Positions 23,928 to 31,531 of a DNA stretch of 34,114 bases are shown here, in pieces. This DNA is from Bacteroidetes bacterium SW_4_67_19 (GTDB taxonomy: Bacteria; Bacteroidota; Rhodothermia; Rhodothermales; Salinibacteraceae). The notes under the pieces were generated by a model that was given only the letters and a program-made list of their open reading frames with translations, searched no databases and was not told the DNA's origin. Position 1 is the stretch's first letter. Every line of letters begins with the position of its first letter. The stretch is from assembly GCA_003023275.1 (NCBI GenBank), contig PXTX01000083.1, positions 1-34,114 of the forward strand, written 5' to 3'. The position numbers were made by a program, and so were the translations under genes.

Positions 23928-24476
23928 TCAGGTCACGGCCACATCTTGCGTGCGGGCGGCATCGACGAGGGTGTCTTTGAGCGTCTGCGCGCGCTCCTCG
24001 GAGAGGCGGGAAAAGTAAAGGTACACCGGCCCGCTCGTGGTGTGATGCAAGACGAGCGCCGCCCCGCTGTCCGGCTCCAAATCCACACGCTCCAGGTCCT
24101 CCCAGGCGATGCGGCGCTCGGCGCGGTGCGCGTCGAGGCAAAACGCCAGCCCGTCCGGCGCGATCTGGAAGAAGGGGCGCTGGCGAAACGAGAGGCGATA
24201 GACCACCACCGCGAGACCGATCCACAGCAACGGGGTCCAGTAGTTCTCTCGCAGAAAGGCCCACCCTTCGAAGGCGACCCCGAGCACGACCCCGCACAGC
24301 AAAAGCAGCGCGCAGCCGACGAGCAAAAAGCGCGGCAGCTGCGAGCCGTCGCGGCCGTGAAAGCCCCAGCGTCCGAGGGGAATCTCCGTGGCCTCGCCCT
24401 CGTCGAGGTAAAAGATCGTTTCGGGGGGCGAAGCGTCGTTCGGGGCGGCGGGGTCCGTCGAGGCGGCGTCGCTCAT
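23928..24476 (-). CDS. Two-helix membrane protein with PH-like C-terminus (paralogue 2)
   Basis: The 182-aa protein has an N-terminal disordered Ala/Pro/Asp segment, the short motif FYLDEGE at about 22-28, two adjacent membrane segments at about 49-72 and 82-98, and a C-terminal domain of about 85 residues with the beta-strand pattern seen in bacterial PH-like/YcxB-type domains (FFQIAPDGLAFC, RRIAWEDLERVDLE, ALVLHHTTSGPVYLYF). It is a diverged copy of the gene just upstream at 24484, which shares the YLDE start, two-helix layout and IAWEDLERVDL/VRWDELAHVDA motif. Function is unknown. The two are 7 bp apart and likely one operon. Confidence 0.65.
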   Translation of the reverse strand: MSDAASTDPAAPNDASPPETIFYLDEGEATEIPLGRWGFHGRDGSQLPRFLLVGCALLLLCGVVLGVAFEGWAFLRENYWTPLLWIGLAVVVYRLSFRQRPFFQIAPDGLAFCLDAHRAERRIAWEDLERVDLEPDSGAALVLHHTTSGPVYLYFSRLSEERAQTLKDTLVDAARTQDVAVT

Positions 24477-24483
24477 GCGGGCG

Positions 24484-24987
24484 TCAATTCGGGTAGACGA
24501 GAACGCCGTGGTGACGCGCGGTGTCGGTGAGGCGGCGGGTCAGGCGGTGCGCGGCCTCCGCCGAAAGGGCGTCGAAGGAGAGCGGCAGCGTCGGGGCGTC
24601 TCCCGTGCGGTGAAGGCGGACCGCTTCGTCGGAAGAGGTCGCATCGACGTGCGCCAGTTCGTCCCAGCGCACCGTGTGTGTTTTCCCGAGGGGCTTCCGG
24701 CGAAACGTCAGCTCGTCGCCCGCGAGGCGAAGAAACGGGCGGCGCATCCAGAAGGCGAGCGACGCGGCCATGCCGAGCGCCCCGGCGGCGAGCAGGAGAA
24801 GCCACGGAAGCGATGCCTCCCCGTAGCGAAGCACGGTCGCGCTGCCGGTGACGGCGACGGCGCCGAGGCCCAGCAGCGAAAACTGCTGCGTGCGCGCGTC
24901 GCGCCAGGATTGCCGGTGGTTCGGCGGGTTGTCGGGCGTCGGCTCGTCGAGGTAGACGGTGGCTGCTTCCGGGGCGGCGGTGCTCAT
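24484..24987 (-). CDS. Two-helix membrane protein with PH-like C-terminus (paralogue 1)
   Basis: The 167-aa protein repeats the layout of its downstream neighbour: N-terminal VYLDEPTPD motif, two membrane segments at about 38-56 and 58-74, and a C-terminal domain starting FLRLAGDELTFRRKP with VRWDELAHVDA in the middle and an amphipathic terminal helix (AHRLTRRLTDTARHH). Start ATG 24987 is chosen because the upstream in-frame extension lacks protein character. The pair probably arose by tandem duplication. I do not recognise a described function. Confidence 0.65.
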   Translation of the reverse strand: MSTAAPEAATVYLDEPTPDNPPNHRQSWRDARTQQFSLLGLGAVAVTGSATVLRYGEASLPWLLLLAAGALGMAASLAFWMRRPFLRLAGDELTFRRKPLGKTHTVRWDELAHVDATSSDEAVRLHRTGDAPTLPLSFDALSAEAAHRLTRRLTDTARHHGVLVYPN

Positions 24988-25086
24988 GGCGCGAGCGGAT
25001 TGTTTGGAAGAGCAGTTGCACCTGAAAGGTAACGCCCATCCGTCGCGCTGCGCAAGCACCATCCAGCCTGAAGCGCACCGGTGGCC

Positions 25087-25662
25087 TCAGCCGAACAGGT
25101 CCCGCACCGGCACCGACCAGCCGGGAACGACTTCGCCGCCGCGCAGCACGTCGTCGGTGGTCAGCACGGCGATATCATCGCGTGAGCGGTAGACGGTCAC
25201 GGCGCGCCGGCGCGGGTCGAGCACGACGACCATGCGGGTTCCCGCGTCGAGCCATTCCATGATCTTGGCCTCGACCTCCGTGTAGCGGTCGTTGGGAGAA
25301 ATGACTTCCGCGGCCAAGTCGGGCGCGCCGGGCCAGTAGCCCTCTACGGCACCGACTTCTTCGACGCGCTCGGAACACACGAAGGCGGCGTCGGGGGCGC
25401 GTACCGTGTCGGGGTCGGAGGCGAGCAGGAAGCCCGTCTCGGCGGCGAACACGCGCCCCAGGCCGTTGGATTTGACGTGGTTGCGCAGCTCGGCTCCGAT
25501 CTCCGAAGCCAGAAACCCGTGATGTCCTCCGGCAGGCGCCATTTTTCGAAGCGTTCCTCGGAGAAGTTCGTAACAGAATCCGTCGTCCGGCAGCGCCAGC
25601 AGCTCCTCGGCGGTGACGGGCTCGGAGGACGTTGGAGTTTCGGTGGAAGCTGCGATAGGCAT
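25087..25662 (-). CDS. Uma2-family PD-(D/E)XK protein (copy A)
   Basis: The 191-aa protein matches the Uma2 (DUF820) family, a restriction-endonuclease-like fold. Landmarks are YELLRGTLRKMAPAGGHH (31-48), APDAAFV with Asp91, and PDLAAEVISPNDRYTEVEAK (114-133), where Glu119 and Lys133 complete the E-x-K-type site, followed by the WLDAGTRMVVVLDPRRR strand. Uma2 genes occur in many copies in Bacteroidota, cyanobacteria and others; their role is unsettled. Start ATG 25662. It lies 38 bp after copy B on the same strand. Confidence 0.9.
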   Translation of the reverse strand: MPIAASTETPTSSEPVTAEELLALPDDGFCYELLRGTLRKMAPAGGHHGFLASEIGAELRNHVKSNGLGRVFAAETGFLLASDPDTVRAPDAAFVCSERVEEVGAVEGYWPGAPDLAAEVISPNDRYTEVEAKIMEWLDAGTRMVVVLDPRRRAVTVYRSRDDIAVLTTDDVLRGGEVVPGWSVPVRDLFG

Positions 25663-25700
25663 GAGGATCGTCCAAGAAGGGAGGCAGGCTCTGCGAAGAT

Positions 25701-26264
25701 TCAGAAGACGCGGCGGTAGATCTCGGAGAGGGCCACGTCCAGCCCGAACGACTTCAGGGTCGCGTCCGTGCCCTGCGCGACGCGGCGGGTCCACGCGTCG
25801 CCGTCGCGGACGTACTGCTGGATGCGCGGGGCGTCCGTTTCCACGAGCCAGCATTCCTGGAGGCGTTCGATGTCGAGGTACTGGTCGAGCTTCCACGAGC
25901 GGTCGCGCTCCTCCGTCGAGGGGCTCAAGACCTCCACCAGCAGTTCGGGATTCAGCAGGGAAGGCGGATTCTCGTCTGTCAACTCCGGTTCGCCGCAGAG
26001 CATCACGATGTCGGGGTAAGTGTACCGTTCGCCGGCGCGAACGCGCATGTCAGACTGAAAGACGTCGCAGCCGCGCTCCCGGTGGCGGTCGTTGAGTGCG
26101 GCGTGCACGTTGCTGGCAATTCGATTGTGTTCCAAGCTCGCGCCGGCCATCATGTAGGCGCGCTCCCCGTCGAACTCGAATCGCGCCTCCTCAGCGCCGA
26201 GGTCGAGGCACAGGTACTGCTGCCGGGTGAGCCGAGAGCCGGGAGGCGCTTCGACGAGGTTCAT
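25701..26264 (-). CDS. Uma2-family PD-(D/E)XK protein (copy B)
   Basis: The 187-aa protein is a second Uma2 member: RFEFDGERAYMMAGASLEHN (29-48), YPDIVMLCGEPEL with Asp85, LLVEVLSPSTEERDRSWKLDQY with Glu111 and Lys125, and IQQYVRDGDAW near the C-terminus. It is only distantly similar to copy A, so the pair is unlikely to be a recent duplication. ATG 26264 is preferred to an in-frame TTG at 26285. No restriction or mobile gene is adjacent. Confidence 0.9.
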   Translation of the reverse strand: MNLVEAPPGSRLTRQQYLCLDLGAEEARFEFDGERAYMMAGASLEHNRIASNVHAALNDRHRERGCDVFQSDMRVRAGERYTYPDIVMLCGEPELTDENPPSLLNPELLVEVLSPSTEERDRSWKLDQYLDIERLQECWLVETDAPRIQQYVRDGDAWTRRVAQGTDATLKSFGLDVALSEIYRRVF

Positions 26265-26340
26265 GACGAGCAGGCGGTTTGGCAAAAATTCACCCAGTGG
26301 TCGCTGTGAACCGTTCGCCGCCTCGAATTGATCCGGGGGG

Positions 26341-26947
26341 TCAGTCGTAGCGGTAGCGCGAGGCGACGGCTTCGGGATCGGTGCCGAGGAGGTAGTGCGC
26401 CCAGAGCGCGAGATTCTGGAGTTGCTGCCGGAGCGGTCCGGTGCGCTCGAAGCGGCGCGCGGCAGTGGTCACGGCCAGCGGCAGGTAGCGAAAGGCCCCG
26501 TGCTGGTGCAGCCGGTCGGCCAACTCGAGATCTTCGAAGATCGGCCAGTCGGGGAAGCCGCCGACCGCCTCGAAGGCCGCGCGGCGCACGAAGAGGCCGC
26601 GGTCGCCGTAGCAGAAGCGCCGCCACCGCACGAGCCGCGTGGCGAGCGCGTAGATGCGCAGAAGCCATCCGTCCCGGTCGAAGCGGAGGCAGAAGGTGCC
26701 CGCCCGAACCGATGCGTCCGTCTCCTCCCCGGTGGAGAGGGCGTGCCGCACGGCCGCGAGCGCCCCGTCGGGCAGCGTCGTGTCGGCGTGGAGGAAGAGC
26801 AGTACGTCGCCGCGCGCGCGCTCCGCCCCGGCGTTCATCTGGCGCGCCCGTTCCCTCTGTCGGCCCCGCCTGCTTTTCGACCGACGCGATCGTGCGCTCG
26901 ATGTAGCCCGCTTCGTTGAGCGCAGGAACGATGACGGATACGAGCAC
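26341..26947 (-). pseudogene. Glycosyltransferase (TIGR04283-like), broken by deletion and frameshift
   Basis: The 5' part, from GTG 26947, gives VLVSVIVPALNEAGYIERTI, a GT2-family N-terminus. The 3' part, in another frame from about 26870, gives RERARQMNAGAERARGDVLL then FLHADT, GDRGLFVRR and FEDLELADRLHQHG, typical of the TIGR04283 group. The middle, which should carry the VVDGGSTDGT metal/nucleotide segment, is missing and the frame changes in the region 26850-26880. About 25-35 codons are lost. The remainder cannot make a normal enzyme. If the join is an assembly error the intact gene would encode a roughly 230-aa transferase. Confidence 0.8.
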
Positions 26948-27021
26948 AGGAGCGTGGGAGAGCGGGAGCTCTTTTAGCGAGGCGAACAATTTTGCATTGC
27001 TTTGTACGTCTCGCCCGGAGA

Positions 27022-27049
27022 AACTTTCAACCTGCAACTTTCAACTCAC
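27022..27049. repeat. Heptad array, AACTTTC family, containing a stop codon
   Basis: AACTTTC, AACCTGC, AACTTTC and AACTCAC run into the stop of the amidinotransferase-like gene (TGA at 27046-27048, minus strand). TCA at 27027, 27041 and 27046 puts a minus-strand TGA in each of the three frames. Same family as 4840 and 30243. Confidence 0.85.
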
Positions 27050-27885
27050 CAGAACATCAGCTTCATGCAGAAGACCGACCCGCCGGCCTTGAGGAACTCG
27101 CCGGTTTCCAGTTCGACGGGCGTGAAGCCGGCGGCGGTGAGTTGTTCGAGGGCCACCTCGCAGCCGCGCTGGATGAGGACGTGCTCCCCGTCGGGGCAGT
27201 GCGCGTTGCAGGCCAGCTTTTCGCGCGCTTCGACGGCGGGCACTTCGATGGTGTGTTCGAAGAGGCGCTGGATGAGCGCCCGCCCGTCGTCGGTGAAGGC
27301 GCCGGGGTAGACGAGCGCGGTGTCTTCTTCGAGCGGGCAGAAGCAGGTGTCGAGGTGGTAGAAGTCGTCGTCGACCAGCTCCAGCAGCACCACCGGCGCG
27401 CCGGTCATTTCCGAAACCGCATCGTAGACGGCGGGGGCGGTGCGAACGCCGTGTCCGCCCCACAGCAGGCGCCGTCCCGGGTGCCAGATCGCGTCGCCCA
27501 TGCCTTCGAACGAGCCTTCGATGGCGTCGGACAGCTCACGCACGTCGTGGCCGTGCTCGCTGAAGAAGCCGGCGAAGTAGGGCACCTCTTCGCGGCGCTC
27601 CTCGGCGTGCATGCGGCCGAGGACGACGCCGCGTTGGTCGTTTTGCGGATCGTAGTAGGGAAGCGTCTGGTTGGCGCAGAAGACCATGTCGGGCAGGCCC
27701 GCCACGCCGTCGAGCAGGTGCACGTCCAGCCCCAGCGCGTCGTAGGTCTCGCGCACGGCCTGCCACTGGCGCAGCGCTTCGGTCTTGTCGACCGTGCCGG
27801 TCCGGCCTTCCATGTGCGGGTTGATGACGTACGCGACGTCGAAGTAGTCCGGCGTGGTCATCAGCACCCGACCGGGGCGCTCCAT
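27046..27885 (-). CDS. Amidinotransferase/dimethylargininase-like enzyme
   Basis: The 279-aa protein belongs to the pentein fold (amidinotransferases, DDAH, arginine deiminases). The substrate-binding EGMGDA is at 127-132, the likely catalytic His177 in DDDFYHLDTCF, and the nucleophile Cys273 in GGSVFCMKL near the C-terminus; LACNAH at about 226-231 is also family-like. It acts on guanidino or related C-N bonds (for example dimethylarginine or ornithine/arginine metabolites); the precise substrate is not readable. ATG 27885 is preferred because the family begins RVLMTTPDYFDVAYVINPHM just after it. Cytoplasmic, no signal. Confidence 0.87.
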   Translation of the reverse strand: MERPGRVLMTTPDYFDVAYVINPHMEGRTGTVDKTEALRQWQAVRETYDALGLDVHLLDGVAGLPDMVFCANQTLPYYDPQNDQRGVVLGRMHAEERREEVPYFAGFFSEHGHDVRELSDAIEGSFEGMGDAIWHPGRRLLWGGHGVRTAPAVYDAVSEMTGAPVVLLELVDDDFYHLDTCFCPLEEDTALVYPGAFTDDGRALIQRLFEHTIEVPAVEAREKLACNAHCPDGEHVLIQRGCEVALEQLTAAGFTPVELETGEFLKAGGSVFCMKLMFW

Positions 27886-28039
27886 CGCCGGACGGTGGGT
27901 GAGGTCGAAGTCGAGCGCAGAAGGAGTGCGGTAGAGCACGGAGCGGGGGCGCGAGGCGGCAAGCGGAGAGAAGGCGAGACGGGAAAACAAGCGCTTCTCC
28001 GGGGCGCCTGTTCCCGTGCCGCGGCCACCGGTTTTGAGG

Positions 28040-29107
28040 TCACTGCGCGCCGTCGAGCGGGAGAGCGAACCCGACGCGGACGGCGTGATCTCCAGCCTCT
28101 TTAATGTCGAGGCTTTCGAGGATCTGGCGTTTTCGGGAAGAGCGCCGGTCGTTCGACCGGCCGGCCACGGAGGCGAGTCCGTCGAGCACCATTCGCAGGC
28201 GCGATGGGACGACATCATCGGCCCCCGACCGGCCGGCCGCGGAGACGAGTCCTTCGAGCACCTCGCGCAGGTCGGCGGGGGCGGCGCCGTCGCGCGTGTA
28301 GAGAAACACCTCGCCCTCGACTACGCGGTCGCTGACCGAGACGGCGCCGGCGGTATTGCGGACGACTTGCTGGACGCGCCGAGCGTTCGCGTCCTGTCCG
28401 CTCGGGCCGCCCGGCATGCCGCCCAGCACGCCGCGCGTCACGAACCACGTGCTCGCGCGTCCCCGCACCCGGTCGGCCAGACGCATGAGGCGGTCGCTGT
28501 CACCGGCGGAGTTCGTGCCCGCCTCCCGCCGGTCGAGCATCCGGCGCACGCCGGCGGAGGTGGAAAGCAGCATCAGTTCGTCGGCGGTGAGGGCGAACGC
28601 GTGGGAACGGCCTTCGCCGCCACGCGCAAGGCGGTAGAGCGTCGCTCCGCGATGGGTGGTCGTGTCAAAACGGCTGCTCCCCGGTTCGCCGGCGAGTTGC
28701 TTTCGGAGGCGGGCGCGCTCGAAGTCGGCGGCGACGACCAACTGCGGCGGTTCGTCGCCCTTCGGCGCTGCGAAGTACACCGTGCGCACGTCTTCGGCCG
28801 GGGTGAAACCGGCTGCTTCGAGAAAGCCCTTCAGGCGCTGGGCGCCCGTTTCATCGGAGGCGTTGCGCGTGGCGCGTGTGCTGTCGCGGTCGAAGAGGCC
28901 GCTTCGCCGGAGCGCCCGCGCGTCGACCACGGTCAGCAGGCGCGCTTCGGCGGGCAGCGCGGCGAGTGCGCTCTTGGCCTCGGCCCCGAGCGGAGCGGCC
29001 GTGTCCTCGGCGGGCGCGTCGTCGGCGGGCGTTTCGCAGCCGGCCGCGAGGACGGCGACGCAGAAAACGAGTGCAGCAGTGCGCAGGCGTTTCGAAGCGG
29101 GAAGCAT
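28040..29107 (-). CDS. Repeat-bearing lipoprotein
   Basis: The 355-aa protein has a lipoprotein signal (MLPASKRLRTAALVFCVAVL then AAGC, Cys at residue 23) and a long, polar, mostly beta/alpha mixed region with LLTVVDARALRRSGLF and FALTADELMLLSTSAGVRRM, reminiscent of DUF3352-type envelope proteins. Near the C-terminus a 24-residue unit is repeated (EVLEGLVSAAGRSG... and MVLDGLASVAGRSN..., with a third, decayed QILESLDI copy), coded by 72-bp direct repeats at about 28154 and 28226. Start ATG 29107 is used so that the signal is N-terminal. Function is unknown. It is directly downstream of the ABC permease gene and could be co-expressed. Confidence 0.6.
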   Translation of the reverse strand: MLPASKRLRTAALVFCVAVLAAGCETPADDAPAEDTAAPLGAEAKSALAALPAEARLLTVVDARALRRSGLFDRDSTRATRNASDETGAQRLKGFLEAAGFTPAEDVRTVYFAAPKGDEPPQLVVAADFERARLRKQLAGEPGSSRFDTTTHRGATLYRLARGGEGRSHAFALTADELMLLSTSAGVRRMLDRREAGTNSAGDSDRLMRLADRVRGRASTWFVTRGVLGGMPGGPSGQDANARRVQQVVRNTAGAVSVSDRVVEGEVFLYTRDGAAPADLREVLEGLVSAAGRSGADDVVPSRLRMVLDGLASVAGRSNDRRSSRKRQILESLDIKEAGDHAVRVGFALPLDGAQ

Positions 29108-29209
29108 GGAAGCAAGGGAAAGGAAGAGGAGCCGGCGTTTCTGGAAAGCCTCCTGCGGAAGAAAAGCGTCGAGCGTTACCGTTTGCCCGAGCAAAAGCAA
29201 TCCGGGAGC

Positions 29210-29244
29210 ACGTCATCCGCATCACGTATTACGCAACACGCATC
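29210..29244. repeat. Heptad array, ACGTCAT/ACGCATC family
   Basis: ACGTCAT, CCGCATC, ACGTATT, ACGCAAC and ACGCATC end a few bases before the stop of the ABC permease gene (TAG at 29248-29250, minus strand). TGA and TAA are read on the minus strand. Same family as 14579 and 20511. Confidence 0.85.
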
Positions 29245-29247
29245 ATA

Positions 29248-30177
29248 CTAAAAGTCGCGGCGGCTGAACAGGAAGCCAGCGCTCAGGTAGAGCAGCGCGC
29301 CAACCGCAGCGGTGGAGGCGACCGCGTTCCACCGCGTGACCGGGTCGCCGTGCAGGAGCTGCGCGGCCACGCCGCCGTAGATCGGGGAGCGAAACGCCAG
29401 GATGATCGAGACGAAGATGACGCCGTAGGTCACGATCAGCGCCAGCGCGGGGCTTTCGGTCCACACCGTCAGCAGCGCCACCACGCCGTAGAGCACGGCG
29501 AACATGCCCACCAGCACGAGGATGGAGAAGAGAAACTTGGCGTTCCACACCCCGAGCTTGATCGACAAAATCAGCCAGACGGCGCCGAAGAGGTACGTCG
29601 CCAGCGTGAGCACCATCAAAAGCACGCCGAGGACGTGCCCGCTGAAGAGCTTTGCGCGGCTCATCGGCTTGGAGAGCAACAGGTCCACGTGTCCGCTTTC
29701 GACCATGCGCGCAAAGAGCGGCGCGGCCGAGAAGAGGCCCAGCAGAATGACGATCCAGTACGCCGCCTGCGAGACGACCGTCTGCGCCGCGACGGTGAAC
29801 TGCTCGAAGCTGAGCCCCAGCGCCCCCCTGCCGCTGCTTTGCTGCTGCGTGGGACGGCTGCGTGGACCGCTCATCTCGGGGTCCACCGTCGCCGTGTCGG
29901 TCGCCGCGGCGGCCGTATCAGCGAAGACGGACGTATCGGCGGGCGCGGCGTCGGCGCCGGGGGCAGGCCCCGCGGTGCTCGAAGCGGGCGCGCCGGAGGC
30001 GGCCACGTCGCTGCCGAAGAGGCGCAGCATCGAGATGCCGCCTTCGACCTCTTCGACGTTCATGAACAGCATCAGCACCACCCACACGAGCGTGCTCACG
30101 ACGAAAAGGCCGACGACGATCTTCTTGGCCCACAGCTCGCGGAACGTGAGGTACAGCAGGCCGCGGAGTTTGTGCAT
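29248..30177 (-). CDS. ABC transporter permease, ABC2/YhaP type
   Basis: The 309-aa integral membrane protein has an N-terminal helix at about 17-39 (WAKKIVVGLFVVSTLVWVVL), a long extracytoplasmic loop of about 70 residues rich in Ala, Thr and Asp (GPAPGADAAPADTSVFAD...), then five more helices from about 131 to 305 (AAYWIVILLGLFSAAPL, LGVLLMVLTLATYLFGA, FLFSILVLVGMFAVLYG, LALIVTYGVIFVSIILA, ...YLSAGFLF). SKPMSRAKLFSGHV is the cytoplasmic coupling region typical of ABC2 permeases. It pairs with the ATPase gene 77 bp upstream. ATG 30177 gives a normal N-terminus. Substrate unknown. Confidence 0.88.
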   Translation of the reverse strand: MHKLRGLLYLTFRELWAKKIVVGLFVVSTLVWVVLMLFMNVEEVEGGISMLRLFGSDVAASGAPASSTAGPAPGADAAPADTSVFADTAAAATDTATVDPEMSGPRSRPTQQQSSGRGALGLSFEQFTVAAQTVVSQAAYWIVILLGLFSAAPLFARMVESGHVDLLLSKPMSRAKLFSGHVLGVLLMVLTLATYLFGAVWLILSIKLGVWNAKFLFSILVLVGMFAVLYGVVALLTVWTESPALALIVTYGVIFVSIILAFRSPIYGGVAAQLLHGDPVTRWNAVASTAAVGALLYLSAGFLFSRRDF

Positions 30178-30242
30178 GTGTTGGGTGCGAGAGTGCGGGG
30201 GCGTGGGGGAGCGGGAGCGTTTGGGACGCTGGCGGGCTGAAA

Positions 30243-30270
30243 AACCTTCAACTTTCAATCTTCAACTGTT
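30243..30270. repeat. Heptad array, AACCTTC/AACTTTC family, containing a stop codon
   Basis: AACCTTC, AACTTTC, AATCTTC and AACTGTT overlap the ATPase stop (TGA at 30255-30257, minus strand). TCA at 30248, 30255 and 30262 presents TGA in all three minus-strand frames. It lies in the gap before the permease gene start. Confidence 0.88.
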
Positions 30271-31253
30271 TCCGAAACGACGTCGATGAAGTAGTCTTCG
30301 AGCGTCTGGCGCTTCGGCGTGATCGACTCCAGTTCGACGCCGCCGGAGCGCAGGCGGTCGATCACGTCGTTGAGGTGAGCACGGCTGTCGGCGCGCACGC
30401 GGTAGCGTTTCGTTTCGCCGGAAGACGCCTCGCCGTTGCTGCGGGTCGCTTCGACGGGCGAAAGCGCCTCGCCCGGGAACGCGTCGAGCAGGTCGGGCGG
30501 GACGGGGGTGGCGCGCAGGTCGTAGGTGTGCTCCTCTTGCGTGAGGTCGTCGATGGAGCCGGTGCGCACCAGCTCGCCGCCGTTGAGGATGGCCATGCGC
30601 GAGCAGACCTGTTCGACTTCGCTGAGGAGGTGGGAGTTCAGGAAGACAGTCGTGCCCTCGTCGCGCAGCTCCACCAGCAGGTCGCGGATCCGGCGGCGGC
30701 CCACCGGGTCCACGCCGTCGGTCGGCTCGTCGAGAAAGAGGAGCCGCGGGCGCGAGAGGAGCGCCTGCGCCAGCCCCGTGCGCTGGAGCATGCCCTTCGA
30801 GAAGGTCTCGATCTTCGCGTCCGCGGCGTCGGCCAGGTTCACCTTGTCCAGCAGCTCCGGGATGCGCTCCTTGCGCGCGGCGGGCGGCACGCCGCCGAGC
30901 GCGCCGTAGGTGTCGAGCATCCGGCGCGCGGTGAAGAAGCCCGGAAAGCGGTGGTTTTCCGGCAGATAGCCGACCGGCTCGCGCGCGTCGGGGTCGGCCG
31001 CGGCCGTGCCGAAGAGCCGCGCCTCGCCGCCGCTGGGGTGCACGATGCCCAGCAGGCTCTTGACGAGCGTCGTCTTGCCCGCCCCGTTGGGGCCGAGCAG
31101 GCCGAAGATCTCGCCGGGCGCCACCTCCAGCGAGACGCCCTTGAGCGCCTCGACGGTGCGCTTCTCGAGCAGGCCGCTGCGGTAGGTCTTGCGGAGGTTG
31201 CTCACAGCGACGGCGGGAGCATCAGCGGCGGCGGCGGGCACGTCGTCGGGCAT
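30255..31253 (-). CDS. ABC transporter ATP-binding protein
   Basis: The 332-aa ATPase has Walker A GPNGAGKTT at 54-62, the signature FSKGM at 151-155 (a variant of LSGGQ), Walker B LLFLDEPTDG around 171-180, and the switch His208 in LNSHLLSEVEQ. A C-terminal domain of about 120 residues (YDLRATPVPPDLLDAFP ... RADSRAHLNDVIDRLRSGG) is typical of ABC2 exporters. It probably powers the adjacent permease to export an unknown substrate. Start ATG 31253; an in-frame ATG at 31334 lies inside a heptad array and is less likely. Same strand and order as the permease. Confidence 0.94.
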   Translation of the reverse strand: MPDDVPAAAADAPAVAVSNLRKTYRSGLLEKRTVEALKGVSLEVAPGEIFGLLGPNGAGKTTLVKSLLGIVHPSGGEARLFGTAAADPDAREPVGYLPENHRFPGFFTARRMLDTYGALGGVPPAARKERIPELLDKVNLADAADAKIETFSKGMLQRTGLAQALLSRPRLLFLDEPTDGVDPVGRRRIRDLLVELRDEGTTVFLNSHLLSEVEQVCSRMAILNGGELVRTGSIDDLTQEEHTYDLRATPVPPDLLDAFPGEALSPVEATRSNGEASSGETKRYRVRADSRAHLNDVIDRLRSGGVELESITPKRQTLEDYFIDVVSETVED

Positions 31254-31324
31254 GGACTTCGCGGTGAGAGGCAGCGTTTGCGTTCGGGAGTACGCGCCAG
31301 ACGGAGAAATCGTTACGCCGGGAC

Positions 31325-31380
31325 CAATCGACATTCGTCATTCGGCCATCCGCCAATCGAACGTCGTCAATCGACATTCT
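31325..31380. repeat. Heptad array, CAATCGA/CATTCGT type
   Basis: Eight consecutive 7-bp units: CAATCGA, CATTCGT, CATTCGG, CCATCCG, CCAATCG, AACGTCG, TCAATCG and ACATTCT. It contains the stop of the MscS fragment (31367-31369). TCA recurs, giving minus-strand TGA. Confidence 0.85.
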
Positions 31381-31531
31381 CCGAGGGGCGTTTCGCGTCG
31401 GCGGCGCGCGGGTCGCGGGGGCGTTCGGGACGGTTTGCCGCGCCGTCGTCCTCTCGTGAGTAGAGCACGCGGCGCGGGAACGGGATTTCGACGCCCGCTT
31501 CCTCGAAGGCCTCCATCAGCGTTCCGAGAGC
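31367..31531 (-). pseudogene. 3' fragment of a mechanosensitive channel (MscS) gene
   Basis: Directly downstream of pgk and overlapping its last 16 bp, a minus-strand frame reads ALGTLMEAFEEAGVEIPFPR then RVLYSRE and a charged tail ending at TGA 31367. This is the C-terminal beta/alpha end of MscS-family channels (L-x-x-x-F-x-x-x-G-I-E-I-P-F-P-x-R). The membrane and beta domains of such a channel are absent, since pgk occupies the upstream DNA. It is either a relic left by a deletion or an assembly join. I infer it from the motif, not from an alignment. Confidence 0.6.
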
